Positions 52,266 to 62,297 of a DNA stretch of 64,000 nucleotides are shown here, in pieces. The first letter of the stretch is position 1; every line of letters begins with the position of its first letter. A program made the translations under genes and the position numbers. Source of the stretch: Sphingobacterium paucimobilis HER1398. GTDB lineage: Bacteria; Bacteroidota; Bacteroidia; Sphingobacteriales; Sphingobacteriaceae. Location of the stretch: the NCBI RefSeq assembly GCF_000416985.1, contig NZ_ATDL01000014.1:1-64000 (forward strand). The letters are read 5' to 3'. A model generated the notes under the pieces. It saw only the letters and a program-made list of their open reading frames with translations. It searched no databases and was not told where the DNA came from.

Positions 52266-53990
52266 CTAATGACTCGTTGAACCGTCAACTTGGTCAATGT
52301 CTATATTTTGTTTCTTGAGGAATCGTTTGGCAAGGATTGCAAAAATAATGATATACATGAATCCGAGCAATGGGATAATATAGGAATTGTGTATGCCAAT
52401 GATATCTGCCAGTTTGCCCTGTATAGGAGGGATAATACCGCCTCCAAGGATCATCATGACCAAGAATGCGGAACCTTGCTCGGTGTATTTGCCTATGCCG
52501 ACAATGGATAGGGAGAAAATTGATCCCCACATAATAGAACATGCTAAACCGCCTGTCAGGAAGGCATAGATCGCTATCGTACCTGAGGATATCAGTCCAA
52601 TCAACATAGATAGTACGCCTAAAGTTCCAAAAATGACTAATGTGCGTACCGGTTTTTCTTTACTGATAAAGAACGCGATAACTTGGACTGCGATACAGAT
52701 GGCGAAGAAAAATAAGTGAGACATATCAAAGCCGGCAATGGAGTTTACGGCTAAGATAATTCCAAATGCGACAAATGGAATCGTAGCGACAAGAATTTGT
52801 TTTGTAGCTTTGGCGAAGTTAAATGCAGCAACAGCTCCTGCCCAACGACCAATCATCATACCGCCCCAATACATGGATATGTAGGGTGTTATTTCTGAAG
52901 ATTGTAGGCTGCCAAACTCCTCTAATGTGAGTAGTTCTCCCAAATTACTGCCAATAGCAACTTCTACGCCTACATAGATGAAAAGAGCCAGCATTCCCAA
53001 TACGAGTTGAGGATATTTCATCGCTCCCCAGCCTTCTGCAGTTTTGGTCGCTCGGTTGTAAGAGAACAGTAACGAGGCTACAACGACTATAAAAGCACCG
53101 AATAGCAGTGCCATCCGTTTTAGCTCTAAAGGGTGGCCTATTTCTCTGACTTGATCTTTTAATTGTTGGATTAACCCGCTATCGGAAGTTGATTTGATCT
53201 GTTCCTGTAGGCCTACAATCTGCAAGGCTATATCGCTCTTGTAGCTTAAGAAGACAGGGATAAACATACAGGCTAAAAGCACAGTCATGGTGATTAGGGT
53301 ATTCTTCGCTTTATTGGCCGATTCCATCGGTTCATTGTTGATGCCAGCTGGTACTTTCTTTGAAAAATGAAATAGAGCTGCTGCTAGAATAAATAATAAG
53401 CCTACTCCTATATAAAGGTATATGACTTTGTTTAAAGGTAGGTTTGATATTTCGGTATCTGAGACCGTTTCAAATGTACCAAAGAGTGCGTAACCGATAA
53501 CTAATGGGCCGATGGTGGTTCCGAAGGAATTGACAGCGCCTCCTAAGTTGACTCTAGAGGCTCCTGTTTTTGGATCTCCCAATAATACAGCAAAGGGATT
53601 GGCTGCTGTTTGTTGTAGGGAAAAGCCGAGTGCTACAATAAATAGACCAATCAGCATCCCAAAATATAGGTTCACTTCGACTGCTACTATCATCGCAGCA
53701 GCACCTAATGCTGAAAAGAGTAATCCATAAACAATACTTTTTTTGTAGCCCCATTTTCCCACTATATCTCTTCCTGACAAGGTGCCAAAGATAAATAAGA
53801 GCAATGCACCCACATAATATGCGCTATAAAAAGCAAAATCGATCAATTGTGACTGAAACTGATCCAAGTGGAAATAGTTTTTACAGAAAGGTATGAAGAT
53901 ACTGTTTCCTGCAGCGATAAAGCCCCAAAAGAAAAACACCACAATCAAGGTGTAAAGGGCGGAATAATTTGTTTCTTTATTATTATTCAT
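52266..53990 (-). CDS. MFS transporter of the FucP-like sugar:H+ symporter type
   Basis: 574 residues from the ATG at 53990 ([13 protein letters not shown]); an ATG 12 codons upstream is possible. The FucP motifs are clear: [17 protein letters not shown] in helix 1, [17 protein letters not shown] in helix 4, and [14 protein letters not shown]. Unlike usual members of about 430 residues, about 120 extra residues lie in the middle (about 235-345), including an extra hydrophobic pair of segments. A linked amino-sugar kinase at 51213 suggests GlcNAc or related sugar uptake (inference). A terminator follows. Confidence 0.85.
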   Translation of the reverse strand: MNNNKETNYSALYTLIVVFFFWGFIAAGNSIFIPFCKNYFHLDQFQSQLIDFAFYSAYYVGALLLFIFGTLSGRDIVGKWGYKKSIVYGLLFSALGAAAMIVAVEVNLYFGMLIGLFIVALGFSLQQTAANPFAVLLGDPKTGASRVNLGGAVNSFGTTIGPLVIGYALFGTFETVSDTEISNLPLNKVIYLYIGVGLLFILAAALFHFSKKVPAGINNEPMESANKAKNTLITMTVLLACMFIPVFLSYKSDIALQIVGLQEQIKSTSDSGLIQQLKDQVREIGHPLELKRMALLFGAFIVVVASLLFSYNRATKTAEGWGAMKYPQLVLGMLALFIYVGVEVAIGSNLGELLTLEEFGSLQSSEITPYISMYWGGMMIGRWAGAVAAFNFAKATKQILVATIPFVAFGIILAVNSIAGFDMSHLFFFAICIAVQVIAFFISKEKPVRTLVIFGTLGVLSMLIGLISSGTIAIYAFLTGGLACSIMWGSIFSLSIVGIGKYTEQGSAFLVMMILGGGIIPPIQGKLADIIGIHNSYIIPLLGFMYIIIFAILAKRFLKKQNIDIDQVDGSTSH

Positions 53991-54443
53991 ATATGTTAAA
54001 ATTTTGTTTTTAGTTGCAACTTGCAATACCCAACTTATAACTAGACCTTTTTTCAGGGCACGCTACTCCGTGGTCATTCATCCCCATGCGGTCTGTGCTA
54101 TATGGATATTTCGTGTATGTGTTAGTTTGTCTTAATAGTGGAAGTTTTTGGTTTAAGTGTACTTACAGGAGTTAAACATACGAAAAAAATAAATATGTTC
54201 CATTGGGAATGATATCTATATGGACAATAAGTACTTGTATTCGAATAGATTTTTTATTTTTTCTTTGAAATATCAAATCTTATGGTTTTCTTTGTGCATT
54301 CTCAAGTTTATCCTGACTCAGAATAAGAAAGTGACATTTTTTCCGTTTTAATTATATTAACTTAAATAGGGGAGCTTTTTTAAGTCATAAGGTTAAATTT
54401 CAAATATTAAAAATCCAAAAAATACAATCATAATTCAGCATTA
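53991..54443. other. Intergenic region between the MFS gene and rho
   Basis: 453 bp, AT-rich, divergent promoters expected for both genes. No exact TAnnTTTG box was found on either strand. A weak palindrome-like stretch is present but no clear operator. A long leader before rho would fit autoregulation of rho known in other bacteria, but this is inference. Confidence 0.5.
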
Positions 54444-55934
54444 ATGAATATTAACGAATTGAATTCAAAACTCGTGTCAGAATTACGCGAGATAGCGAAG
54501 GTGTTAGGCATTGTAGAGGTTGAAAAACTTCGTAAACAAGAATTAATTGATAGGATTGCTGAAATCGCTCAGCAACCAACGGCAGAAGTGTCTGCGGCAA
54601 GTTCAGAAGCGGAAGAAGATGAAAAGCCTCGCCGTCGTACCAGAACAGTAAAAACGGAGGCTTCTCCGGTTGTGCGTAGAGATAAACCAAGTGATCAATC
54701 TGCGCCAAATTTATTCAATTCAGATTCTGTTGTTAAAGAACCTGTTGCTGCTGCACCAGAACAGGAAGCTCCTGTTGAAAGCAAAAAAGCCGAAAGTTCG
54801 TCTTCTGCCAATACAGATTTTGATAATGTAATTGTGAATGAAGGGGTGTTGGAGATTATGCCAGATGGCTATGGTTTCTTGCGTTCTTCGGATTATAATT
54901 ATCTAACTTCTCCCGATGATATTTATGTGTCACAGTCCCAGATTAAATTATTTGGTCTTAAAACTGGAGATAATGTTAGAGGGTGTATTCGTCCTCCTAA
55001 AGAGGGAGAGAAGTATTTTCCTTTAGTTAGGATTGAATCTATTAATGGACAAAATCCGGCAGAAATCAGAGATCGTGTTCCTTTTGATTTCTTAACGCCT
55101 TTGTTTCCTGATGAAAAATTAAATCTGGATCTAGGGACGAATAATTACTCGACTCGTATCATGGATTTGTTTACTCCTATTGGTAAGGGGCAGCGTGGAT
55201 TGATTGTGGCGCAACCTAAGACGGGTAAAACCAATTTGTTGAAAGAGGTCGCTAATGCTATTGCGAAAAATCACCCTGAAGTGTACCTTATCATTCTATT
55301 GATTGATGAGCGTCCTGAGGAGGTAACTGATATGGCTAGATCTGTACGTGCCGAAGTGGTTTCGTCTACATTTGATGAGCCTGCTGATAGACATGTGAAG
55401 ATTGCTAATATTGTATTAGAGAAAGCCAAGCGTATGGTAGAATGTGGCCATGATGTGGTTATTTTGTTAGATTCTATTACACGTCTTGCGCGTGCATACA
55501 ATACGGTAGCTCCTGCATCCGGTAAGATTTTATCAGGAGGTGTGGATGCAAATGCATTACATAAGCCGAAGCGTTTCTTCGGAGCAGCGCGTAATATTGA
55601 AAATGGTGGATCATTGACTATTTTAGCAACTGCATTGACCGATACTGGTTCTAAGATGGATGATGTCATCTTTGAAGAATTTAAAGGTACGGGTAATATG
55701 GAGCTACAATTGGATCGTAAACTTGCTAACAAGCGTCTGTTCCCAGCTATTGATCTTACGGCTTCGAGTACGCGTCGCGATGACTTGTTAATGGACAAGG
55801 ATTCGTTACAACGTCTATGGGTGTTGAGAAATCACCTTTCTGATATGAATTCTACGGAAGCTATGGAGTTCTTGTTGCAACAGCTAAGAGGAACGCGCTC
55901 GAATGAGGAGTTCTTGATTAGTATGAATGGGTAA
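54444..55934 (+). CDS. rho: Transcription termination factor Rho
   Basis: 496 residues. N-terminal SAP-like helices (1-42, [10 protein letters not shown]) are followed by an Ala/Glu/Lys/Arg-rich insertion of about 85 residues (about 43-128) that is absent from E. coli Rho and common in Bacteroidota. Then come the cold-shock-like RNA-binding domain ([17 protein letters not shown]), the P-loop AQPKTGKT (256-263), Walker B ([15 protein letters not shown]) and the R-loop region. It is a hexameric RNA helicase that ends transcripts. A strong terminator follows. Confidence 0.96.
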   Translation: MNINELNSKLVSELREIAKVLGIVEVEKLRKQELIDRIAEIAQQPTAEVSAASSEAEEDEKPRRRTRTVKTEASPVVRRDKPSDQSAPNLFNSDSVVKEPVAAAPEQEAPVESKKAESSSSANTDFDNVIVNEGVLEIMPDGYGFLRSSDYNYLTSPDDIYVSQSQIKLFGLKTGDNVRGCIRPPKEGEKYFPLVRIESINGQNPAEIRDRVPFDFLTPLFPDEKLNLDLGTNNYSTRIMDLFTPIGKGQRGLIVAQPKTGKTNLLKEVANAIAKNHPEVYLIILLIDERPEEVTDMARSVRAEVVSSTFDEPADRHVKIANIVLEKAKRMVECGHDVVILLDSITRLARAYNTVAPASGKILSGGVDANALHKPKRFFGAARNIENGGSLTILATALTDTGSKMDDVIFEEFKGTGNMELQLDRKLANKRLFPAIDLTASSTRRDDLLMDKDSLQRLWVLRNHLSDMNSTEAMEFLLQQLRGTRSNEEFLISMNG

Positions 55935-55990
55935 TCCATATGTAAATAATAAGCTCTTTTATGGGTATTCCATATTAAATTGATACTTTT

Positions 55991-56019
55991 AAGCCATCTA
56001 ATATTAGATGGCTTTTTTT
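55991..56019 (+). terminator. Terminator after rho
   Basis: AAGCCATCTAA and TTAGATGGCTT form an 11-bp stem with a 2-nt centre, ending in TTTTTTT. Confidence 0.88.
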
Positions 56020-56041
56020 GTGACTTATTTTAAATACATCA

Positions 56042-56725
56042 ATGAAAAAATATATACCAAATACAATAACATGTCTGAATCTTTTTAGCGGCTGCATTGG
56101 TGTTTTATGGGTTCTGAAGGGTGAGTATACGCTGGCGCTGTATTGTGTGCTTGCTTCTGGTATTTTTGATTTCTTTGACGGTATGGTAGCGCGGTTGCTG
56201 CATGTAAAATCGTTGATCGGCAAAGAACTGGATTCTTTGGCGGATATGGTCAGTTTCGGCTTTTTGCCCGGTGCAGTGATGTACACCTTGTTGCTGCAGG
56301 CAACGGACCATGTTTATATTCCCTATCTTGGTTTTATCATTACGGTGTTTTCTGCCTTGCGACTGGCTAAGTTTAATCTGGACGAACGTCAAACATCTGA
56401 CTTTATAGGTGTCAATACGCCGATGAATACCTTCTTGATTGTTTCGTTACCTTTTATGGTTTCATCCTTCCCTTTAGTATTGGGAAATGTTTACTTCTTA
56501 TTGGCATTGACATTAGGATGCAGCTTGTTGCTTGTTTCCGAGCTCCGTCTTTTCTCGATGAAGTTAAGTTCTGTTGGCTGGAGGGAAAATAAATTCAAAT
56601 ATATATTTCTACTCGTATCTTTAGCTCTTGTCCTAGCTTTCAAGGTTACTGCTGTGCCTATCGTTTTTGTGTTGTACATATTGTTCTCTGTACTTCATTT
56701 TAGACAGCAGGTGGCTGATGTATAG
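56042..56725 (+). CDS. pssA: CDP-diacylglycerol--serine O-phosphatidyltransferase
   Basis: 227 residues, about seven to eight helices. The complete CDP-alcohol phosphotransferase motif is visible: D43..D46-G47..A50-R51, G60, D64 and D68 (in the FDFFDGMVAR and GKELDSLAD segments). The D...S...ADMVSFG form and size fit the Bacillus-type PssA. It makes phosphatidylserine, the precursor of phosphatidylethanolamine, in the inner membrane. It is 22 bp after the rho terminator. Confidence 0.92.
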   Translation: MKKYIPNTITCLNLFSGCIGVLWVLKGEYTLALYCVLASGIFDFFDGMVARLLHVKSLIGKELDSLADMVSFGFLPGAVMYTLLLQATDHVYIPYLGFIITVFSALRLAKFNLDERQTSDFIGVNTPMNTFLIVSLPFMVSSFPLVLGNVYFLLALTLGCSLLLVSELRLFSMKLSSVGWRENKFKYIFLLVSLALVLAFKVTAVPIVFVLYILFSVLHFRQQVADV

Positions 56726-56729
56726 TAAA

Positions 56730-57143
56730 TCAGCAATAGCTGTATTCCTGGATCGTAGAGTCGATTTTGTCTACCCAGAACTTTGTAATAGCTGCTAATT
56801 CATATTTTTCTTCGTTAGCAAGCTGTATCATGATGTGGCTTAGTGTTTGATACATTTCTAGGTACTCTGGAAACTGCCCGTATATGTCTTTAAAATCGCT
56901 GAGTACTTCTGTGATGTGGCAGTACATTTCATACTCTATAAATTTGAGCTGGTGGCAAAGGTTTGCGTCTATCCAATCTTGCTCGGATTTAAATCCGCTT
57001 TTGATATGGGTGTCACAAGCAGAATTGAAGTCTTTTCTCGTACGGAGCAGCTCTTTCCTTACCTGTTCTTTTTTTAGAAGAAGATCATCGAAGATTATTG
57101 TTAGCCCTTCTTGCAACTCCGTCTCCTTTGGGATAAGTGCCAT
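56730..57143 (-). CDS. Small helical protein with UVR-like C-terminus
   Basis: 137 residues, largely alpha-helical, without signal or membrane segments. The last 35 residues (IQLANEEKYELAAITKFWVD) resemble the UVR motif (ExYExAAxxRD) found in UvrB, UvrC and McsA, which binds a partner by a helical hairpin. The rest is unknown. Three Cys are present but not in a CxxC pair. Function unknown; a protein-protein interaction role is suggested by the motif only. Confidence 0.65.
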   Translation of the reverse strand: MALIPKETELQEGLTIIFDDLLLKKEQVRKELLRTRKDFNSACDTHIKSGFKSEQDWIDANLCHQLKFIEYEMYCHITEVLSDFKDIYGQFPEYLEMYQTLSHIMIQLANEEKYELAAITKFWVDKIDSTIQEYSYC

Positions 57144-57216
57144 AAGTGTGTTCGTAGTTTGTGTGCGTGATTAGGTAACAATTTGATTTGCTGTTTGTTT
57201 TCTATTTTTTTAAATC

Positions 57217-60009
57217 TTAGTAACTGTAGTTGAAACCGAATGTGGGGAACAGTGTTTTGCTGGCTTTGCTGTCATTTATATAGGTTCCCTTGATCGATGC
57301 TGTAAATAGTGGTAGGTTGTATTTAAAGAGATGAAAGTCGACGTCAATACCTAGACTGTTTGATTTGGGCATGAAGCTGGCTTGATGGATGTTTTGATAG
57401 TTGGCAGAAAGGCGTGCCCGTACGCGTTTTATGTAGGCAAATTGACCTATAGAAAGGTCGGGATAGCTGATAGGTAGCCTGTAGTCAAATAGCAGGGTGT
57501 TTTTTACCTTTTCATAAGGGATATAAGAAAAACCCTCTATAGTCGGTATATCCTGAGTATAGATGTATCTACCCGTTGTAGACTGCATGCCATATCTTAC
57601 TTGTAGGCTATGATTCAGCGCAAAGCCTGGGAAGTAGAAGTTAGTGCGTAAAGCCCAGGCTTGTCCCGTTAATTGATCATCAAAGGGCAAGTGGCGAAAA
57701 GTGAAACTGAAGTTCTGTCCCCATCTTGGAGTGATATCCATTGTTGCTCTACGCGAGTTGCGGTTGAAGTAGGCTTGATAATTGAGTGGAAAGGCGATTT
57801 CATCATTGAAGTTAGTTAGGTTGCTTAAGCTTATGTTGTATCTTTTGAGATAGGATGTGCCAAAATTGACCCTATAAGAATATATTGTGTTGCCTCGATA
57901 TTTACTGAAGGGTAAACTAATGTCAAGTGAGGTGATGCGTTCTCTCCAGTCAAAGGGGATGCTTGTTGAATTGTTAGTCTGTGCGGCCCCAATCTGTCCT
58001 TTGTCAGTGTAGGATAAGGTGATCTTGGGGAAGTATTTTTGGTATGACAATGATGCGGAATAGATACTTTTTTGGAGGTCATTGTCATATTCATAGCCTA
58101 TTCTTAGGTCTGTAGTGTTGAGAAGGTCATTGGAAATCCAGAAGATCCCTGGTTTTAGGTTGTCAAAATTCTCGAAGTCATTTCCGCTAAGTGTCAGGCT
58201 GTGAAAATTAAAACTGTTTTTGAATGTTTTGTAGTCTTTGATTGTGTATTCCGTTGTGATGGAAGTATCTATTGGGGTTTCGTTTGCGTTATTTAGGCTT
58301 TGACTGCTATAGATGGCTTCTATCATATGGGGTTCTATAGGCTGCTCTTTAAGCTGGGATAAGGGGATGCTGTTTATCTGATAGCCTATTGGAGTGTAAT
58401 CATTGTACCATAGAGTGTCTGCATGCAAGGAGGGATTGAATATACCAAAACGACTGTCCGTTAGCTTAGTTATTTCTCCTTTTTTCCATCGGAATAGGTC
58501 ATCTTTATTGCCGTAATTTGCTTTGAATATAACATCGTCTTGGTCGAAAATGGGCCTTTCAATCTGTGCATTTGACCAGTCAAGTAGTGGTGTTAGGCTT
58601 TTTTTCTGCAGGTCTATCTGCATCAGATTAGTTCCTTTTTCGTTAACTGCTATAGCTATTAGATGGGTTCCTTTCGTATTGAACTGAGGTTGTTGGAGGT
58701 GTAACCCCACAGGTAAAATGAGGGAGTCAATCTTTTTGGAAGTAGCAATATCTAGCCATACTAGAGAGGTTCTATTGGTAAGATCTACCTCAATGCAGAT
58801 GATTTCTTTTTTATTGGGAGCGACTATAGGACTGTAATATCGACTGTTTTTGCTGAGTGTTTTTTTCTTTTTTCTGGCCATATCATAGACCATGATTACG
58901 TTGTATGTTTGTTTTTCGAACCTCGCATCTTTGCGGTATTCATCCCAAGTGATGAGCTGTTCACGTAAGTGAAAATAAGGCATAAGCTGTATGCCTAAAG
59001 TTAAAACGGTCTTGCTATTGTAAGGTGCCTTTTGATTCGTTTGGACAATTCTTGCTGTTCTTTGCGGTCCCTCTTGCAGTGCAAACGTAGCGTCTTCGTT
59101 CGCTTGTGGGAGGAGGTAATTGGTCGGGTATCGGTCTGTTTGTTTTGAGATATTAGTGTCAAAGAGTGCTGAATCGGTAGCCCATTTTTCTGCTAAGTTT
59201 GCCATTGTTAACTTGAAAATGGCGTTGGATTTTAGTCCATAATTCTTCTTTAAGCTGCGTTGGAAATTAAAAGGACGGAGTAATTTTCCGTTCATTTCAG
59301 CTAATATTTTGCCATGAATCAATGGGTCTTTTTGATGAAGTTCGCTATTCATAAAGTAACCGATTGTGTAGAAACTAGGAACGATGTCTTTAAAAGATCC
59401 ATGAACATATTTATTGAAATCATAATTTCGTCCGGTTAAGATATCTGTTCGGATAGGCATCTGCCAAGAGGTAAGCCGGCCTCTTCCGCCTTTAGAAAAC
59501 AAGGTTTCCTGAAGAACGGCATCTCCCTCAAAGTACCAACCTGGGAGGTTCAAGCCGAACAATGCGAGGGCTAACTGTTCACCAAAAGGAGCTCTTATTT
59601 TGCCTGTCAAATTGTCAAATTGGGCGATGTGCCTAGACTCGTGAAGGGCTAAATTAGGTAACCATTCCTGATTGTCAGCAATAGCAGAAGGAGTGGAGTA
59701 GAGCTCTGATTTACGTGGGGCTAACTGTACAAATCCGTTCTGTTGTATATGATTTTGTTGGACTATTATATTGATGAAACGTGATTTTCTTTCTAAATCC
59801 GAGGAGGTGTTTTGTATGAATTGGGTGATGTTGTCGGCTAGCTTCGGTGCGCTGGAACTAAACTCGCTAGGGAAAATAAGACGGAACTGATCGGTTGTGA
59901 TTTGCTTCCATTTTACGCTGTAATGCGCTTGACTGTAATCAAAAACCTGACTATAGATTATATAGAAATTTATAGTTAATATAAATGTTAGTAATGATTT
60001 GATTTTCAT
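57217..60009 (-). CDS. Exported metallopeptidase-like / beta-propeller / beta-barrel protein
   Basis: 930 residues with a signal peptide (ends YSQVF, residue 20). At 123-127 it has HESRH, a match to HExxH zinc motifs, followed 34 residues later by WYFEGDA (E161), which fits the third gluzincin ligand. A central part (about 330-590) has repeats like the PD40/TolB propeller. The last third (about 650-930) is rich in alternating aromatic strands and ends in TFGFNYSY, typical of an outer-membrane barrel. The combination suggests a surface-anchored protease-like protein. I do not recognise a named family. Confidence 0.75.
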   Translation of the reverse strand: MKIKSLLTFILTINFYIIYSQVFDYSQAHYSVKWKQITTDQFRLIFPSEFSSSAPKLADNITQFIQNTSSDLERKSRFINIIVQQNHIQQNGFVQLAPRKSELYSTPSAIADNQEWLPNLALHESRHIAQFDNLTGKIRAPFGEQLALALFGLNLPGWYFEGDAVLQETLFSKGGRGRLTSWQMPIRTDILTGRNYDFNKYVHGSFKDIVPSFYTIGYFMNSELHQKDPLIHGKILAEMNGKLLRPFNFQRSLKKNYGLKSNAIFKLTMANLAEKWATDSALFDTNISKQTDRYPTNYLLPQANEDATFALQEGPQRTARIVQTNQKAPYNSKTVLTLGIQLMPYFHLREQLITWDEYRKDARFEKQTYNVIMVYDMARKKKKTLSKNSRYYSPIVAPNKKEIICIEVDLTNRTSLVWLDIATSKKIDSLILPVGLHLQQPQFNTKGTHLIAIAVNEKGTNLMQIDLQKKSLTPLLDWSNAQIERPIFDQDDVIFKANYGNKDDLFRWKKGEITKLTDSRFGIFNPSLHADTLWYNDYTPIGYQINSIPLSQLKEQPIEPHMIEAIYSSQSLNNANETPIDTSITTEYTIKDYKTFKNSFNFHSLTLSGNDFENFDNLKPGIFWISNDLLNTTDLRIGYEYDNDLQKSIYSASLSYQKYFPKITLSYTDKGQIGAAQTNNSTSIPFDWRERITSLDISLPFSKYRGNTIYSYRVNFGTSYLKRYNISLSNLTNFNDEIAFPLNYQAYFNRNSRRATMDITPRWGQNFSFTFRHLPFDDQLTGQAWALRTNFYFPGFALNHSLQVRYGMQSTTGRYIYTQDIPTIEGFSYIPYEKVKNTLLFDYRLPISYPDLSIGQFAYIKRVRARLSANYQNIHQASFMPKSNSLGIDVDFHLFKYNLPLFTASIKGTYINDSKASKTLFPTFGFNYSY

Positions 60010-60687
60010 TTAGTAGCAATTGATTAAGGGGTTGAATTTCTTTGTTGCTAAAAATAATAGTAATTCAGTTTGTTTTTATATTGTGTGTTTGTTTAGTTAT
60101 GTGTCTGTAATAAATTGATTATTATTGATTAAATGTTTTTTTATTTATTTTTTTTGATTGTTTTTTTGTCTCCAAAAAATGGCTTTTTTGATTTTTGAAG
60201 TAAAATAAAATGTCTTTGTGCATCGTGCTACTAAAGTAGTGTTTTTTTATTAACTCAGTATTAGGTTTATTGTTTTATGAGGGAGTCAATGTTGGTGGAG
60301 CTTTAGGCTGTAAAGGAGGTTCGTTTCCGAAGATGAAGAATGTGTTTCCCTTTTTAAGGGTAACTTCTGTTGTTGGGAAAGTCTTGTTTTTAGTGTTACT
60401 GGGTTTTATGCTTTGTGCCATCAGTTCTGACAGTCGTTATTTGTTTTTTTAAGGAGATGAGGCATCTTTTTTGTTTTAACCATAAGTGACATAATGTCTT
60501 TTTTTTACTGAGTGCCTGTTTTCAAATTGGAGGTAAATCGAGCAAAAAAAAAGATTATATTTTTTGGTATAAAAAGGCGACTTTTGCAGACGTACTTAAA
60601 ACCACTGTTTGGTGTTTGATAGGTGCACACTAATTAACATACTCTTTCAAAAGAAGTAAAACATGTAGGATAAATATCGGAGGCAAT
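60010..60687. other. Long AT-rich intergenic region before mgtE
   Basis: 678 bp with a low G+C content, several A/T-tracts, a short hairpin with T-run (CTACT/AGTAG, 60228-60248) and one candidate short gene (60333-60452). I looked for Mg2+-sensing leader signatures and found nothing I can name. No exact TAnnTTTG box precedes mgtE. Confidence 0.55.
60333..60452 (+). CDS. Possible small membrane peptide
   Basis: 39 residues from ATG 60333: a charged start (MKNVFPFLR) and one hydrophobic helix (VVGKVLFLVLLGFMLCAI), then a polar tail ending RYLFF. A perfect AAAGGAGGT sits 12 nt upstream, which is unusual for this genome and is the main support. It could also be the remnant of a signal peptide. 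No family was recognised. Confidence 0.3.
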   Translation: MKNVFPFLRVTSVVGKVLFLVLLGFMLCAISSDSRYLFF

Positions 60688-62067
60688 ATGGAAGAATTGG
60701 AAATGCAGGTCGTGCATGTAGAACAGCTAATTGAGGAAGGTAATCTGGTAGCGCTGGAGGATTTTCTGAATGAACTTAATATTTCTGACGTCGAGGAATT
60801 GATCGACGAACTTCCCGAGCACGGTGCACTTTTTTTGGAAACCTTAAATCTAAAACGAGCTGTCAACGTATTCCGTATTTTAGACTTTCCGACGCAAGAG
60901 CGTATCTTCAAAAAACTATCTGCAAGTAAGGTTCGAGAGATCATCAACGAGATGCCTCCGGATGACCGTACTTCTTTTTTTGGTGAGCTGAAGGGAGATG
61001 TCGTAAAACGTCTTATCATCATGCTTTCTCCGGAGGAGCGAAAGGAAGCACTCTCGCTGTTGGGCTACCCTGAAGATAGTGTGGGGCGACTGATGACGCC
61101 CGATTATATTACGGTGAAAGCGCATTGGAGTATTACGCGTATCTTAGACCATATCCGTCGGTATGGGAGTGCATCGGAGACTATTGATGTATTGTACGTA
61201 ATCGATTCTGAAGGGAAGCTGATTGATGATATTCGGATTAAAGATATTCTATTGGCAGATCCGGAAACCCGAGTTGGGGAGTTGATCGATAATCGTTTGA
61301 TTTCTCTTAATGCGAATGATCCGCAAGAGGATGCTGTTACGGTCTTCCGTATGAATAATAGGGTCGCTCTGCCTGTAGTGGATGAGCAGGGTATCATGTT
61401 GGGGATTGTGACAATTGATGACATACTTTGGGTGGCTAACGAGGAGTACACGGAGGATATGCAGCGTATTGGTGGTACAGAGGCGTTGGATGAACCGTAT
61501 TTGGACGTGTCCATTATGCACTTGGTCAAGAAACGTGGAGGATGGCTAGTGGTGCTGTTTTTGGGGCAATTGTTGACGGCTACCGTTATTGAGCAGTTTG
61601 AGGGGCAGTTGGAGAAGGCTGTTTTTTTAATGGTGCTAATGCCGTTGATTATGTCTAGTGGTGGTAATTCTGGCTCACAGGCTTCGACCTTAATTATCCA
61701 GGCTATGGCGATGGGAGAAGTGACGTTGGCGGATTGGTGGCGCGTGATGAAGCGTGAGATAATTTCCGGCCTGTTGCTAGGGGTAATTTTGGGTATATTG
61801 GGGTTTGTGCGTGTGGCCGGATTTGAGGCATTTTTGGATGCCTATGGTGAATATTGGATATTGATTGGACTAGTCGTGAGTCTTTCTTTGGTTGGTGTGG
61901 TTATGTGGGGGTCGCTGACAGGATCGATGTTGCCTTTTATTCTTAGGCGGCTAGGAGCTGATCCTGCGAGCTCATCGGCTCCTTTTGTATCGACTTTGGT
62001 TGACGTGACAGGATTGATAATTTATTTCACTATTGCGAGTCTTATCTTGAGAGGAATTTATTTGTGA
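60688..62067 (+). CDS. mgtE: Magnesium transporter MgtE
   Basis: 459 residues. N-terminal Mg2+-sensing helical domain (about 1-130), a pair of CBS domains (about 138-260, with GRLMTPDYITV and VALPVVDEQGIMLGIVTIDDIL) and five C-terminal transmembrane helices (about 285-457). The pore signature SSGGNSGSQASTLIIQAMA and the conserved D in GADPASSSAPFVSTLVDVTG are intact. It is a Mg2+-gated channel of the inner membrane. It has a long AT-rich upstream region. Confidence 0.94.
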   Translation: MEELEMQVVHVEQLIEEGNLVALEDFLNELNISDVEELIDELPEHGALFLETLNLKRAVNVFRILDFPTQERIFKKLSASKVREIINEMPPDDRTSFFGELKGDVVKRLIIMLSPEERKEALSLLGYPEDSVGRLMTPDYITVKAHWSITRILDHIRRYGSASETIDVLYVIDSEGKLIDDIRIKDILLADPETRVGELIDNRLISLNANDPQEDAVTVFRMNNRVALPVVDEQGIMLGIVTIDDILWVANEEYTEDMQRIGGTEALDEPYLDVSIMHLVKKRGGWLVVLFLGQLLTATVIEQFEGQLEKAVFLMVLMPLIMSSGGNSGSQASTLIIQAMAMGEVTLADWWRVMKREIISGLLLGVILGILGFVRVAGFEAFLDAYGEYWILIGLVVSLSLVGVVMWGSLTGSMLPFILRRLGADPASSSAPFVSTLVDVTGLIIYFTIASLILRGIYL

Positions 62068-62177
62068 TAAAAAATCTGATTGGATTTGAGGAAGTTGCAG
62101 TTTTGTGCTTAAAAATATTTGCAAAGACGAATTAAACTTCCGATAATTGCATCACCGAAAGGGAAACAACATAAGAT

Positions 62178-62251
62178 TCCTGAATAGCTCAGTTGGTTAG
62201 AGCATCTGACTGTTAATCAGAGGGTCGCTGGTTCGAGCCCAGCTTCAGGAG
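62178..62251 (+). tRNA. tRNA-Asn (GTT)
   Basis: 74-nt cloverleaf: acceptor TCCTGAA/TTCAGGA, discriminator G, anticodon loop CTGTTAA (anticodon GTT), T-loop TTCGAGC. A CCA follows directly (62252-62254), so in contrast to tRNA-Asp and tRNA-Leu here the CCA end is encoded. A TTG about 20 nt before AATATTTG upstream could be the promoter. Confidence 0.96.
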
Positions 62252-62261
62252 CCATGTTTGT

Positions 62262-62294
62262 AAAGCCATCAACATAAGTTGATGGCTTTTTTTT
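62262..62294 (+). terminator. Terminator after tRNA-Asn
   Basis: AAAGCCATCAAC and GTTGATGGCTTT form a 12-bp stem with a 4-nt loop, ending in T8. It also lies just beyond the rlmF stop on the other strand. Confidence 0.9.
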
Positions 62295-62297
62295 GTA

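Noticed and set aside
60010..60687. Mg2+ (M-box) riboswitch before mgtE
   Set aside because: No M-box signature or convincing multi-stem aptamer was found in the region.
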